Below are positions 1 to 6,264 of a DNA stretch of 20,011 nucleotides, one piece after another. A program made the position numbers and the translations under genes. This DNA is from a virus, in the IMG/VR virus record IMGVR_UViG_3300047443_000141, positions 1-20,011 of that record, one strand, 5' to 3'. Position 1 is the stretch's first letter. Each line of letters begins with the position of its first letter. The notes under the pieces were generated by a model. That model worked only from the letters and a program-made list of their open reading frames with translations, made no database searches and was not told where the DNA came from.

Positions 1-211
1 GCAGCGCAAGCGCCTCGTAGTAGAAGGACTCGTGCAGGCGGCCCACAAACATCCAGAGCTCCTCGGACGGCACCTTCGCCGCCAGCTCCATCAGCTCCTC
101 AGCCATCTCGCCGAACGTCCGGGCCAGTACCTCACGGTCACCGGACTCCAGGGCGGCGGCGAGAGAAGCGAGGTGGGCGGTGGGGGTCGGGGTGGGGGTT
201 GCGGTGGTCAT
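1..211 (-). CDS. unknown protein, N-terminal part (runs off left edge)
   Basis: The gene starts at ATG 211 and continues past position 1, giving about 70 visible residues. Its start overlaps the stop of the upstream HTH gene in an ATGA junction, and GAGGAGG lies just upstream as ribosome binding site. The N-terminus is a Thr/Pro-rich tail (TATPTPTPTAH). It is followed by an acidic, probably helical stretch with alternating Leu/Glu (GEMAEELMELAAKVPSEELW). I recognise no family. Coupling to the excisionase-like HTH gene suggests joint expression and a control or early phage role, but that is inference. Confidence 0.7.
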   Translation of the reverse strand, partial: MTTATPTPTPTAHLASLAAALESGDREVLARTFGEMAEELMELAAKVPSEELWMFVGRLHESFYYEALAL

Positions 212-456
212 GCCGCCTCCTCGGTAGACGGAGCGATCAGGACGTCGGTGCGGACGGTGGCGCTATCGAGGAAGGCGGCGAGCGCCGTCTCGGAGACGCG
301 GAAGCGGGGGCGGCCGTGGCCCTTGGCGATGTCGATCGCTTCGATGCGGCCGGACTTGATCAGTTCACGCACGTGCTGCGGAGTGCCGCCTATGCGGATG
401 GCGACCTCTCCGGTGGTGAGGAAGCCGCCCGTGGGGGCGACGGAGATTGGCGTCAC
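208..456 (-). CDS. small excisionase/MerR-like helix-turn-helix protein
   Basis: An 82-residue protein with a single HTH domain of the excisionase/MerR N-terminal type. It reads GFLTTGEVAIRIGG, then a recognition-helix-like QHVRELIKSGRIEA, then a wing GHGRPRFRVSETALAAFL. This is the shape of recombination directionality factors and small phage regulators. I chose GTG 456 over an ATG at 519 because GGGGAG lies at good spacing before the GTG, and the extra N-terminal residues look non-coding. The promoter region upstream holds several GCTCT half-sites like those near the GntR gene, so it is probably under that repressor. No integrase is in the window, so an excisionase role is unproven. Confidence 0.75.
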   Translation of the reverse strand: MTPISVAPTGGFLTTGEVAIRIGGTPQHVRELIKSGRIEAIDIAKGHGRPRFRVSETALAAFLDSATVRTDVLIAPSTEEAA

Positions 457-512
457 TAGGTGCTCCCCTGCGGTCGACTGGGGTGGACGACTCCATGGAA
501 GCAGACTGCTAC

Positions 513-546
513 AGAGCAATCAATAGCTCTAGAGCGGATAGAGCGG
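513..546. promoter_or_regulatory. probable operator cluster (GCTCT half-sites) upstream of the HTH gene
   Basis: The palindrome AGCTCTAGAGC at 525-535 is flanked by AGAGCA at 513-518 and TAGAGCGG at 539-546. The same element occurs around the GntR gene (1384-1407 and 1464-1473). It lies between the HTH start at 456 and the terminator of the GntR gene, where the promoter for the HTH gene must be. I infer it binds the GntR/UTRA protein. Confidence 0.5.
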
Positions 547-558
547 TTCCAGGACAGC

Positions 559-589
559 AAAAAGGCCCCCACCCCGAGGGGTGAGGGCC
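559..589 (-). terminator. intrinsic terminator of the GntR gene
   Basis: A 12-bp stem with one mismatch (564-575 with 578-589) is followed on the minus strand by a run of five T (559-563). It lies 13 bases after the stop of the GntR gene and separates that gene from the HTH operon. Confidence 0.8.
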
Positions 590-601
590 AGAAGCGGCAG
601 G

Positions 602-1360
602 TCAGGCAGGGAAGTCGTAGACGAGGAGGAATCTCGATGCGTCCAGAACCATTCGGTTGACCTCGACGACACGGCCGTCAGCCCGCATCGCCGAGCGGTG
701 CTGCTCGATCACAGGGGCGCCAGCTGCCAGACGCAGGTCATCCACCTCGGCCGGACTGGCAAGGCGACAGCGCAACTGCTCACGGAACTCGACAGGGCCG
801 TGGCCGACCTCGCGCAGTCGGGCATAGGTGCCGCCAGGACCGGTATCGCTCTCGGTGATCCGCGTGTCGCGGGCGAGGTCGTCCGGGATGAACGACGTGG
901 CTCGCATGACGATCTCGCCATCGACGGCGTACCTACGATCCCTCTTCCACACCCGCGCGTCCGTATCCATATCGAGGGCGCGGGCGACGTCCTCAGGTGC
1001 ATTGATCAGCTCGACTTGCGTCTGACCAACGACTTCCATACGGCGGTCGTCGATGTCGACGTCCCACATGGAGCGACCTTCACCCCACTGCGTAGCGGAC
1101 AGCCGCTTCATGGCGTTGCGGACGATCGGCCGCCACTCGGCCACGAACCAGCCTGAACCGACCCGCGACTCGACGATGCCTTCGTCCCGCAGCACACCGA
1201 GAGCCTGCCGGATGGTCATCTGCGAAGCGCCGTATTCCTCGGTGAGCTTCCGCTCGGCCGGCAGTTTGCGCTTCTCTCCGAACTCCTCGGCATGGATGCG
1301 CCTACGCAGGTCGTCGGCGATCTCCCGGTACTTGTGCGTCTCGCCGGGCTTGCGTGGCAC
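602..1360 (-). CDS. GntR-family (HutC/UTRA type) transcriptional repressor
   Basis: A 252-residue DNA-binding regulator. Residues about 9-74 form the GntR winged helix (KYREIADDLRRRI, LPAERKLTEEYGASQMTIRQ, RDEGIVESRVGSGWFV). The C-terminal part, about residues 95-250, looks like a UTRA ligand-binding domain (RDRRYAVDGEIVMRATSFIP, VIEQHRSAMRADGRVVEVNR). Relatives in actinobacterial plasmids and phages act as copy-control or immunity-type repressors such as KorSA of pSAM2. I chose GTG 1360 because AGGAGA lies 4 bases before it; an ATG at 1384 has no such site and abuts the operator. A 7-bp inverted repeat overlaps its own promoter, so autoregulation is likely. Confidence 0.85.
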   Translation of the reverse strand: MPRKPGETHKYREIADDLRRRIHAEEFGEKRKLPAERKLTEEYGASQMTIRQALGVLRDEGIVESRVGSGWFVAEWRPIVRNAMKRLSATQWGEGRSMWDVDIDDRRMEVVGQTQVELINAPEDVARALDMDTDARVWKRDRRYAVDGEIVMRATSFIPDDLARDTRITESDTGPGGTYARLREVGHGPVEFREQLRCRLASPAEVDDLRLAAGAPVIEQHRSAMRADGRVVEVNRMVLDASRFLLVYDFPA

Positions 1361-1385
1361 AGGCTCTCCTAGGGACGGATTCATC

Positions 1386-1407
1386 TAGAGCAACGCTACC
1401 TGCTCTA
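1386..1407. promoter_or_regulatory. operator: 7-bp inverted repeat over the GntR promoter
   Basis: TAGAGCA (1386-1392) and TGCTCTA (1401-1407) form a perfect inverted repeat with an 8-bp spacer, so the half-sites lie 15 bp apart centre to centre. It sits just upstream of the GTG start of the GntR gene and encloses a possible -10 hexamer. This is the expected geometry for a dimeric winged-helix repressor controlling its own gene. Confidence 0.65.
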
Positions 1408-1423
1408 TATCTCCGCTGGTCAA
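1393..1423 (-). promoter_or_regulatory. possible promoter of the GntR gene
   Basis: On the minus strand TTGACC (1418-1423) and TAGCGT (1393-1398) fit sigma70-type -35 and -10 elements, though the 19-bp spacer is slightly long. The -10 lies inside the spacer of the operator at 1386-1407. Confidence 0.4.
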
Positions 1424-1458
1424 TGGGAGTCACGGCCCGACATTGCGGACGGGGTAGC

Positions 1459-1473
1459 TAGGATTGCTCTAGA
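1459..1473 (+). promoter_or_regulatory. possible -10 element and GntR half-site upstream of the GIY-YIG gene
   Basis: TAGGAT (1459-1464) resembles a Streptomyces -10 hexamer and overlaps TTGCTCTAGA (1464-1473). That 10-mer recurs exactly, in opposite orientation, at 1384-1393 next to the GntR start. No good -35 is visible at 17-18 bp. The arrangement suggests the repressor also controls the plus-strand gene. Confidence 0.35.
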
Positions 1474-1550
1474 ACGGTACGGTGCTCCGTAGTCGAGCTG
1501 TGACAGTGAGCACATCCCGGCTAGGGATACGTCTGCCTTGAAGGGGTCCC

Positions 1551-2108
1551 ATGCCCGATTCTCCCGAACGAACCGCGCTCTACCGCTACTTCGACGCCAC
1601 CGGCGATCTGCTCTACGTCGGGATCTCGATCGATCCAGACGGCCGACTGAAGGCCCACCGCGACAGCCACGAGCCGTGGGTCGGTGATGCCGCCAAGCGC
1701 ACCGATGAATGGCACGACTCCCGCCCGCTCGCCCTCAAGGCCGAGGAAGCAGCGATCAAGGCGGAGCGCCCGCGCTACAACGTGAAGCACAACTACGACG
1801 ACGCGGCCTTTGATCCCGCCTCGTGGTCCGAGATCGCCGACTTCCACAAGGTGCCTGGCGTTGCGGAACTGATGCGCACCGAGATCACCAGCGGAAGGTG
1901 GGCACCGGGCCAGCGCATCCCATCGCTCCGAACCCTGGGGGAGGCAGCAGGCGTGAGCATCCGGATCGCCAGCAAGGCCTCGACTCAGCTGCAAAACGAA
2001 GGCCTTCTCAACTTCCAGCCGGGACACGGCGTCTTCGTCGCGCGCCCCCAGGAGCCTCGCCCGAAACTGCCGCACAACTTCTTCTGGGGACTCGGCTTCC
2101 CCGGATAA
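1551..2108 (+). CDS. GIY-YIG nuclease domain fused to GntR-type winged helix
   Basis: A 185-residue two-domain protein. Residues 8-80 match a GIY-YIG endonuclease: LYR at 10-12 for the GIY, YVG at 22-24 for the YIG, then Arg32, His36, Glu65/66 and Asn77 in the expected order. Residues about 100-165 are a GntR-type winged helix (VAELMRTEITSGRWAPGQRI, LRTLGEAAGVSIRIASKAST, GLLNFQPGHGVFV). GntR domains normally sit at the N-terminus before a ligand domain; here the helix follows a nuclease. ATG 1551 has GAAGGGG upstream. A sequence-guided nuclease, or a regulator carrying a reused nuclease fold, are both possible. A hairpin follows the stop. Confidence 0.8.
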   Translation: MPDSPERTALYRYFDATGDLLYVGISIDPDGRLKAHRDSHEPWVGDAAKRTDEWHDSRPLALKAEEAAIKAERPRYNVKHNYDDAAFDPASWSEIADFHKVPGVAELMRTEITSGRWAPGQRIPSLRTLGEAAGVSIRIASKASTQLQNEGLLNFQPGHGVFVARPQEPRPKLPHNFFWGLGFPG

Positions 2109-2113
2109 GCGAA

Positions 2114-2139
2114 CGGCCGGGCGCAGCAACGCCCGGCCG
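2114..2139 (+). terminator. GC-rich hairpin after the GIY-YIG gene
   Basis: A perfect 10-bp stem (2114-2123 with 2130-2139) closes a CAGCAA loop only six bases after the stop. The T-tract is poor (GTTCATC), as is common for Streptomyces terminators. Confidence 0.65.
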
Positions 2140-2203
2140 GTTCATCAACCAGCGGTTCCAGCCGCTGATCCGTAATCCGTCCCGTCAGAAAAGGACTACA
2201 CCC

Positions 2204-2662
2204 ATGACCTTAGCAATCCCTGCTCCCGCCGTCGCCACCTCCGCGCCTACGGCGTCCGTCACTCCGTCCGCCGCGCCCGGTTTCCGTCTGGTGCCCGCCA
2301 GTGTCGGCCGGCCGGGTCGCGTCCAGGTGGTTCACGTCTCTTGCCCGGCCTGGTGTGTCCTCGACCATGTGGCCGAGTGGGTCGTCTCTGTTGAGGACAT
2401 CAGCCATCGCGGCCGGGTTGACCATGTGGAGGTGCCGACGATGGGGGACGACCTCTACTCGGTGTTCGAGATTTACTCGCAGCTCTTCGCCGATCCGATC
2501 AGCGAGGACCCGCGGATGCGGGCGGCGGCCGTCGTCGTGACCGACGGCTCGAACGACGCCTACCTGACGCCGGATATGGCGGACGAGTTCGCGGACGGCC
2601 TGGTGGCGTTCGCGGAGCAGGTACGAGCGCTGGCGCGGACCGCCCGGGGCGCGCAGTCGTAG
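2204..2662 (+). CDS. DUF6907-like protein
   Basis: A 152-residue protein. After a low-complexity Ala/Pro/Ser/Thr N-terminus (about 1-25) the core begins with VSCPAWCVLDHVAEW, the C-P-x-W-C-x5-H motif I associate with the actinobacterial DUF6907 family. It ends in an acidic-to-helical tail (MADEFADGLVAFAEQVRAL). Function is unknown; the Cys/His pattern could bind metal. ATG 2204 follows AAGGA at 8 bases. Such genes are common as single accessory genes in Streptomyces plasmids and prophages, and here it lies between two hairpins as its own unit. Confidence 0.75.
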   Translation: MTLAIPAPAVATSAPTASVTPSAAPGFRLVPASVGRPGRVQVVHVSCPAWCVLDHVAEWVVSVEDISHRGRVDHVEVPTMGDDLYSVFEIYSQLFADPISEDPRMRAAAVVVTDGSNDAYLTPDMADEFADGLVAFAEQVRALARTARGAQS

Positions 2663-2673
2663 CTGTCGTAGAG

Positions 2674-2702
2674 GAGCCCCGGCCATTCGGTCGGGGCTCT
2701 TT
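2674..2702 (+). terminator. intrinsic terminator after the DUF6907-like gene
   Basis: An 11-bp stem with one G-U pair (2674-2684 with 2689-2699) is followed by a short T-tract (TCTTTC). The apex contains GCCATTCG, which recurs in the hairpin at 3442-3473. Confidence 0.8.
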
Positions 2703-2803
2703 CATAGATCGCCTCCCGCCTCGCCCGTATCACCTGGACTTCCGTCCCTCGCCTGTTCGCCTGCTCTTAAACTGGCCCCGCCGCCACGAAAGGACCGTCC
2801 GTT

Positions 2804-3193
2804 ATGCGCCCCGCCGATTACCGCGACTACCTGATTGACGTGCTCAAGAACACCCCTGGCGTGCAGCGGGTGGAGGTGTTGGAGGGCGGCAGGCAGCCGT
2901 TCGCTCTGGCCGTGTCGGTCGGCAGCCGTGACCTGCGCTGGCAGGTGATTGGCCAGTTGGCTGACGGCGCGAAGCACGACACGCCCACGGCGGCCGTTCA
3001 GTCCGGCCCGCCCGCGTTCACGGCCGCCCCGGTGGGTGGCGCGCCTGATGCGTGGCTGGCCGGGGTGATCGGCGCTGCGGAGCCGGCGGACACCGAGCGC
3101 ATCGAGGTGTGGTCGGCTCGCGAGGGCAAGCAGGACGCCGGGCTGACGGTGTACTTCCACAACGGCGAACGCGCCTTCGTGCGCCTGTTCTGA
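2804..3193 (+). CDS. unknown protein, 129 aa
   Basis: I do not recognise a family. The protein has a compact N-terminal part (YRDYLIDVLKNTPGVQRVEV, LAVSVGSRDLRWQVIGQLAD), a Pro/Ala/Gly-rich middle (about 58-80), and a C-terminal part ending in beta-strand-like segments (IEVWSAREGKQDAGLTVYFH). There is no signal peptide or membrane segment. ATG 2804 has AAAGGA about 10 bases upstream. GC3 is high, as in real genes here, and the gene stands alone between intergenic segments of 141 and 76 bases. Confidence 0.75.
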   Translation: MRPADYRDYLIDVLKNTPGVQRVEVLEGGRQPFALAVSVGSRDLRWQVIGQLADGAKHDTPTAAVQSGPPAFTAAPVGGAPDAWLAGVIGAAEPADTERIEVWSAREGKQDAGLTVYFHNGERAFVRLF

Positions 3194-3269
3194 GCCTTCC
3201 CGCGGCTGGCTGGCTGCCGCAGTCTGATTGCGCACGACGCACCGTCCCCGCCGATTGAGGGAGTTGCTC

Positions 3270-3419
3270 ATGCGCGACCATGTCGACCCTGCCCAGTGCT
3301 CAGCGTGTTGCTCGGTCTGTGGCGCCTACGGTGGTGCGGAGCCCGGTCAGCCGATGGCGCCACACCAGCCGCAAGGAAGCCGGGAGATGTGCCCGGGGAG
3401 CGGCCAGCCCGCCGTCTGA
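3270..3419 (+). CDS. small Cys-rich protein, 49 aa
   Basis: A 49-residue protein with Cys10, Cys13, Cys14 and Cys17 (C-x2-C-C-x2-C) and a later Cys in EMCPGSGQP, which suggests a small zinc-binding fold. Short proteins ending in a CPGSG-type motif are frequent in Streptomyces. I prefer ATG 3270 because GAGGGAG lies 6 bases upstream; an earlier in-frame ATG at 3228 lacks a site. Function is unknown. A hairpin follows the stop. Confidence 0.65.
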   Translation: MRDHVDPAQCSACCSVCGAYGGAEPGQPMAPHQPQGSREMCPGSGQPAV

Positions 3420-3441
3420 CCGAGCTGTAGCCCGTTCGGCT

Positions 3442-3473
3442 GAAGGCCCCTGCCATTCGCGGCCGGGGCCTTC
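3442..3473 (+). terminator. hairpin after the small Cys-rich gene
   Basis: GAAGGCCCC (3442-3450) pairs perfectly with GGGGCCTTC (3465-3473), with further inner pairing around a GCCATTCG apex. The T-tract is weak. Confidence 0.65.
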
Positions 3474-3507
3474 TAGCGTGTCCGGCAGTCGATCGAGGGA
3501 GGCTGTG

Positions 3508-3663
3508 ATGGAGGAGCTGGCGCCGGGTCCGGCGGGTACGGAGATGCGCACGGTCGAGTTCCCGGATGGGACGCGCGGGGTGATCGCTGTGACGGCCGGC
3601 TTGTCGCAGGATGAGGCGGATCTGATCGCCGCGCAGGTGTGGGCGGAGATTCCAACCGAGTAG
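3508..3663 (+). CDS. unknown small protein, 51 aa
   Basis: A 51-residue acidic protein. It has a strand-like start (MRTVEFPDGTRGVIAVT) and a helical C-terminus (LSQDEADLIAAQVWAEIPTE). ATG 3508 has GAGGGAGG five bases upstream, one of the best ribosome binding sites in the window. No family is recognised. It stands as its own unit between two hairpins. Confidence 0.65.
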   Translation: MEELAPGPAGTEMRTVEFPDGTRGVIAVTAGLSQDEADLIAAQVWAEIPTE

Positions 3664-3677
3664 CTCCTGCCCCTCTC

Positions 3678-3707
3678 GCCCCGCCTGTCAAGCACGGGCG
3701 GGGCTTT
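3678..3707 (+). terminator. intrinsic terminator after the 51-aa gene
   Basis: GCCCCGCC (3678-3685) pairs with GGCGGGGC (3697-3704), followed by TTT. It starts 15 bases after the stop at 3663. Confidence 0.75.
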
Positions 3708-3790
3708 GGCGTGTGCGCCCTTGTGGCCGCACCGTGCACAGATGACCGTGGACGGTCAGCGGGGTGGCGTACCGACGACAGGGGGACGAC

Positions 3791-4036
3791 GTGCGACGCA
3801 GGTTGGACGACGTGGCTGGCCGGCTGTTGCTGCGGCTGGCGGTTGTACTGCACCGCACCGTGGCGAGCCGGGTTGCGAACGACCGGTTACAGGCCCGGCG
3901 GAACAGGGCGATACGGGCCGCGCATCAGCGGGGCGTGCCGGTGGAAGTGCTGGCAGAGCGAATGCGGCTGACGCCGAGCTGGATCCGGCAGGTGCTGGCC
4001 GGGAAGAGGCCGCCGGCGGTGGAGGAGGCCGCGTAG
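3791..4036 (+). CDS. small helix-turn-helix protein, 81 aa
   Basis: An 81-residue basic protein. The N-terminal half is an Arg-rich, probably helical region (RLDDVAGRLLLRLAVVLHRT). The C-terminal half is a helix-turn-helix (RAIRAAHQRGVPVEVLAERM, LTPSWIRQVLAG) of the kind that senses or binds DNA in small actinobacterial regulators. GTG 3791 is preferred over GTG 3764 because AGGGGG precedes it at about 5 bases. It converges on the minus-strand operon and shares the hairpin at 4050-4083 with it. Confidence 0.65.
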   Translation: MRRRLDDVAGRLLLRLAVVLHRTVASRVANDRLQARRNRAIRAAHQRGVPVEVLAERMRLTPSWIRQVLAGKRPPAVEEAA

Positions 4037-4049
4037 GCGGACAGCAGAG

Positions 4050-4083
4050 CGCCCCCGCACCGGGAGATTCCCGGCCGGGGGCG
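4050..4083. terminator. bidirectional terminator between converging genes
   Basis: CGCCCCC (4050-4056) pairs with GGGGGCG (4077-4083), with a nested CCGGG/CCCGG stem inside. It lies between the plus-strand HTH gene ending at 4036 and the minus-strand run ending at 4092, so it probably ends both. Confidence 0.7.
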
Positions 4084-4091
4084 TCGTCGTG

Positions 4092-4586
4092 TCACGGCTG
4101 CTCCCCCGCCGCCGCCTCTAGCTCCGCGGGCTGCTCGAGGACTCGGTCCAGTTTCCCCAGCAGGATGGGGTCGGCGAGCTTGAGCCGGTTCCGGTTGGCG
4201 GCGATGAGCAGGCGGACCTGGGCGAGGGCGGCCTGATCGCGGATCAGCTGGGCGCGGGCGGCGAGCTGCTGCTGCTCGCATGCGTCTTCCCCCCCGATCG
4301 TCTGGTGGGGGATCTCGCAGATCTTCGGGGCGGGCTGCACGGGCGACTGCAGTTCGAGCAGGGTGGTGGCGGCGTCGGGTTCGGGGCATTCGATGCGGCG
4401 GCAGGTGATGTAGCCGCCCGAGCCGACGAAGAGGCTTTCGCCGCCACAGGCCGGGCATCGGCCCTGTACGTCCGGGAAGCCACCCGGGGCCGTCTGTGGC
4501 GGCTTCGGGGCGTCCGGCTGCGGTCCGGGGCCGACGGGGGCGTCCTGGTCGGTCACGGGGGCACTGGCGGGCGTCTGGTCGGTCAC
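4092..4586 (-). CDS. zinc-ribbon protein (DUF6085-like)
   Basis: A 164-residue protein. After a disordered Pro/Ala/Asp N-terminus (about 1-40) comes a zinc ribbon GRCPACGGESLFVGSGGYI, then TCRRIECPEPDAATTLLEL, giving C-x2-C plus two more Cys. This resembles the actinobacterial DUF6085 proteins. The C-terminal half is a long helix rich in Gln, Leu and Ala (ARAQLIRDQAALAQVRLLIA). The GTG start at 4586 overlaps the upstream stop (GTGA) with GGAG upstream. It is the last gene of this transcript. Function is unknown. Confidence 0.7.
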   Translation of the reverse strand: MTDQTPASAPVTDQDAPVGPGPQPDAPKPPQTAPGGFPDVQGRCPACGGESLFVGSGGYITCRRIECPEPDAATTLLELQSPVQPAPKICEIPHQTIGGEDACEQQQLAARAQLIRDQAALAQVRLLIAANRNRLKLADPILLGKLDRVLEQPAELEAAAGEQP

Positions 4587-4864
4587 GGGGTCTCCTCGGT
4601 GGCGATGCCGGGGATGTCCCGGTAGCTCTCCTCGCGGATGGCGTTGATCTCGTCGGTGTACAGCTCGGTGGCCCGCTGGATCTGCGTCCACAGGGTGTGG
4701 AGCGAGGTGCCCTCTTGCGGCGCCCATCCGTCGAGGACGTCACGGACGGCCTGGACGCGGGAGCCCTGCAAGTCGCCGATGCGGGCTGCGAGATGGTGCT
4801 GTTTGAGCTCGGCGTTCTTGCCCTCCATCAGCGAGAGGAGGGCGGGCGGAAGCTGGTCGGTCAC
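4583..4864 (-). CDS. unknown protein, 93 aa
   Basis: A 93-residue, mainly helical protein (LLSLMEGKNAELKQHHLAAR, SLHTLWTQIQRATELYTDEI). No family is recognised. GTG 4864 overlaps the stop of the XRE-type gene as GTGA and has AAGGAG six bases upstream. It opens with VTDQ, as does the next protein, which may reflect a favoured translation-initiation context. Confidence 0.7.
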   Translation of the reverse strand: MTDQLPPALLSLMEGKNAELKQHHLAARIGDLQGSRVQAVRDVLDGWAPQEGTSLHTLWTQIQRATELYTDEINAIREESYRDIPGIATEETP

Positions 4865-5094
4865 TGCTGCTCCTTGGGTTTGATCATGATGGCGATGTCG
4901 GTGTCGAGGTCGAGCCAGACGAGGAGCGAGACGAGGGCGTCGGCGTCGGGCCGGTTGCCGTCGGCGAGGCGGGAGAACGTCGATGGGCTGACGTCGACGC
5001 GGTCGGCTATCTGCCGCCAGGTCAGGCCCCGTTCCCGCCGCCTCACATCGAGGCGGCGGTACAGCTCGGGGACGTCGAGGAGGTGGGTGCTCAC
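4861..5094 (-). CDS. XRE/Cro-type helix-turn-helix protein, 77 aa
   Basis: A single-domain DNA-binding protein. Residues about 10-60 form a Cro/C1-type HTH: YRRLDVRRRERGLTWRQIAD, RVDVSPSTFSRLADG, then NRPDADALVSLLVWLDLD. This is the size of phage Cro-like regulators. GTG 5094 overlaps the upstream stop (GTGA). It sits in the downstream half of the replication transcript, so it could feed back on early transcription. No operator can be assigned. Confidence 0.8.
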   Translation of the reverse strand: MSTHLLDVPELYRRLDVRRRERGLTWRQIADRVDVSPSTFSRLADGNRPDADALVSLLVWLDLDTDIAIMIKPKEQQ

Positions 5095-5714
5095 GCTGCC
5101 GCCTCGCCGAAATCGCCTGAGCGGCCCTCTGTGGCCTTGGGGACACCCCGGACGTCCCGAGCGCCGTCCACGGCATCCTGGACGCCCTGAGGGCCGCCTA
5201 CGCCCTCCTGGGCCCCCTCTGTGCCCGTCGCGGCCTCCAGCTCCGCCATACGCGCCTCCAGGCGCCGTATCTCGGCGTCCGCGGCTTCCCGGTTCCGCTG
5301 CAACGCCCGGGTCGTCTCGCCGAGACTGCGGCGGGTCTTGTCGGCGAGCTCCCGTTCCGCCCGCCAGTAGTCGGCCAGGACAGCCGCCTCCGGAACGCTG
5401 AGCACACCGTGCAGGGCGCGCCGGAGCAGGATCTCGATCGCGGCCTGGCGTTGGGCACGCTCGTGCTCGTTCGGTTTCGGGGCACGGACCGCGGGACTCC
5501 GACGGCTGTTCACGGCCGGCCCCCGTTCTTGATCCGCCCGTTGGGCAGGAGCAGCCCGTTCGGCGGGCGCCGACGGCGCGGCGGCACCCCGGGATGCGTC
5601 GTAGGCGGCGAGCAGCTCCTCAGCCTCATCCCACGGCATGCCATGCGCTTCCGGGACGGGATGCCAGTCGGGCGAGGACAGGGCGGACAGGACAGCGATG
5701 CGGGGGTCGGTCAT
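5091..5714 (-). CDS. unknown coiled-coil protein, 207 aa
   Basis: A 207-residue protein. It has a short conserved-looking N-terminus (ALSSPDWHPVPEAHGMPWDE), a low-complexity Ala/Pro linker (about 45-80), then a helical region ending in a coiled coil (LGETTRALQRNREAADAEIR, RLEARMAELEAATG). The tail is rich in Gly, Val and charged residues in a loosely repeated pattern (EGVGGPQGVQDAVDGARDV). ATG 5714 follows AAGGAG at 8 bases, just after a strong hairpin, so it restarts translation after a gap. Function is unknown. Confidence 0.7.
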   Translation of the reverse strand: MTDPRIAVLSALSSPDWHPVPEAHGMPWDEAEELLAAYDASRGAAAPSAPAERAAPAQRADQERGPAVNSRRSPAVRAPKPNEHERAQRQAAIEILLRRALHGVLSVPEAAVLADYWRAERELADKTRRSLGETTRALQRNREAADAEIRRLEARMAELEAATGTEGAQEGVGGPQGVQDAVDGARDVRGVPKATEGRSGDFGEAAA

Positions 5715-5751
5715 GGTGTGGCTCCTTGATCGTGCGAGAGGATTGGGGGGT

Positions 5752-5780
5752 CGGCCGCCCCGGTTCGAGCGGGGCGGCCG
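5752..5780 (-). terminator. strong hairpin within the minus-strand run
   Basis: A perfect 11-bp stem (5752-5762 with 5770-5780) closes a 7-base loop. It lies 11 bases after the stop at 5792. There is no T-tract, so attenuation or an mRNA-stabilising role is as likely as full termination. Confidence 0.55.
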
Positions 5781-5791
5781 GTGCGCGGGGG

Positions 5792-6070
5792 TCACGGGGT
5801 GGGGCGGAGCGGGATCACGTCGGCCAGCCGCTCGACGGTCTGACCCGCAGCCGCAAGACACGCGGCGACGATCACGATCACCGGGACGTCCGACGGAAAG
5901 TCGGCGGCCCAGCCGTCGGCGGACAGGCCCGAGTCGCCGGAGTCGTTGGTGATGGCGAAGCAGACGCCGTTCTTGCGGAGGATCTCCAGCGGATAGTCCT
6001 CGTCGGCCTCCCAGCCCGCGGCTTCCAGGGCTTCCGTGATGTCGAGGCGCTCGTACCAGCGGTCGGTCAT
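5792..6070 (-). CDS. unknown protein, 92 aa
   Basis: A 92-residue protein beginning MTDRWYERLDITEALEAAGW, with ILRKNGVCFAITNDSGDSGL and a hydrophobic segment VPVIVIVAACLAAAG near residues 63-77. That segment is short and could be a buried strand-helix rather than a membrane span. ATG 6070 overlaps the upstream stop (ATGA). No family is recognised. Confidence 0.7.
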   Translation of the reverse strand: MTDRWYERLDITEALEAAGWEADEDYPLEILRKNGVCFAITNDSGDSGLSADGWAADFPSDVPVIVIVAACLAAAGQTVERLADVIPLRPTP

Positions 6071-6264
6071 CGCTGCGCCCCCTCGACTGCGGCCTGCGGC
6101 TGCCAGGTCCCGGCCGCGATCTGGTCACGGCGGGTCGCCAGCAGGCCGCGGAGGACGGACGCCTTGCGGTCGTAGCGGTCGCGGGTGGCCTCGGCTTCGA
6201 TGATGGCGCGTTCGATCTCTGCGGGGGTGGCGTCGGTCATGAAGTGCGGGGCGATGTAGGTCAT
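6067..6264 (-). CDS. unknown helical protein, 65 aa
   Basis: A 65-residue charged helical protein (PAEIERAIIEAEATRDRYDR, KASVLRGLLATRRDQIAAG). ATG 6264 has AAGGA five bases upstream; an in-frame ATG at 6240 has none. Its start overlaps the stop of a short open frame at 6261-6389, and its own stop overlaps the next start (ATGA). Function is unknown. Confidence 0.7.
   Translation of the reverse strand: MTYIAPHFMTDATPAEIERAIIEAEATRDRYDRKASVLRGLLATRRDQIAAGTWQPQAAVEGAQR

Noticed and set aside
457-519. Extended N-terminus of the HTH protein from ATG 519
   Set aside because: No ribosome binding site, and the added residues overlap the promoter/operator region; GTG 456 has a good site.
1521-2129. 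A 202-codon minus-strand frame across the GIY-YIG gene
   Set aside because: It has no recognisable motif, and the opposite strand holds a two-domain protein with a good ribosome binding site.
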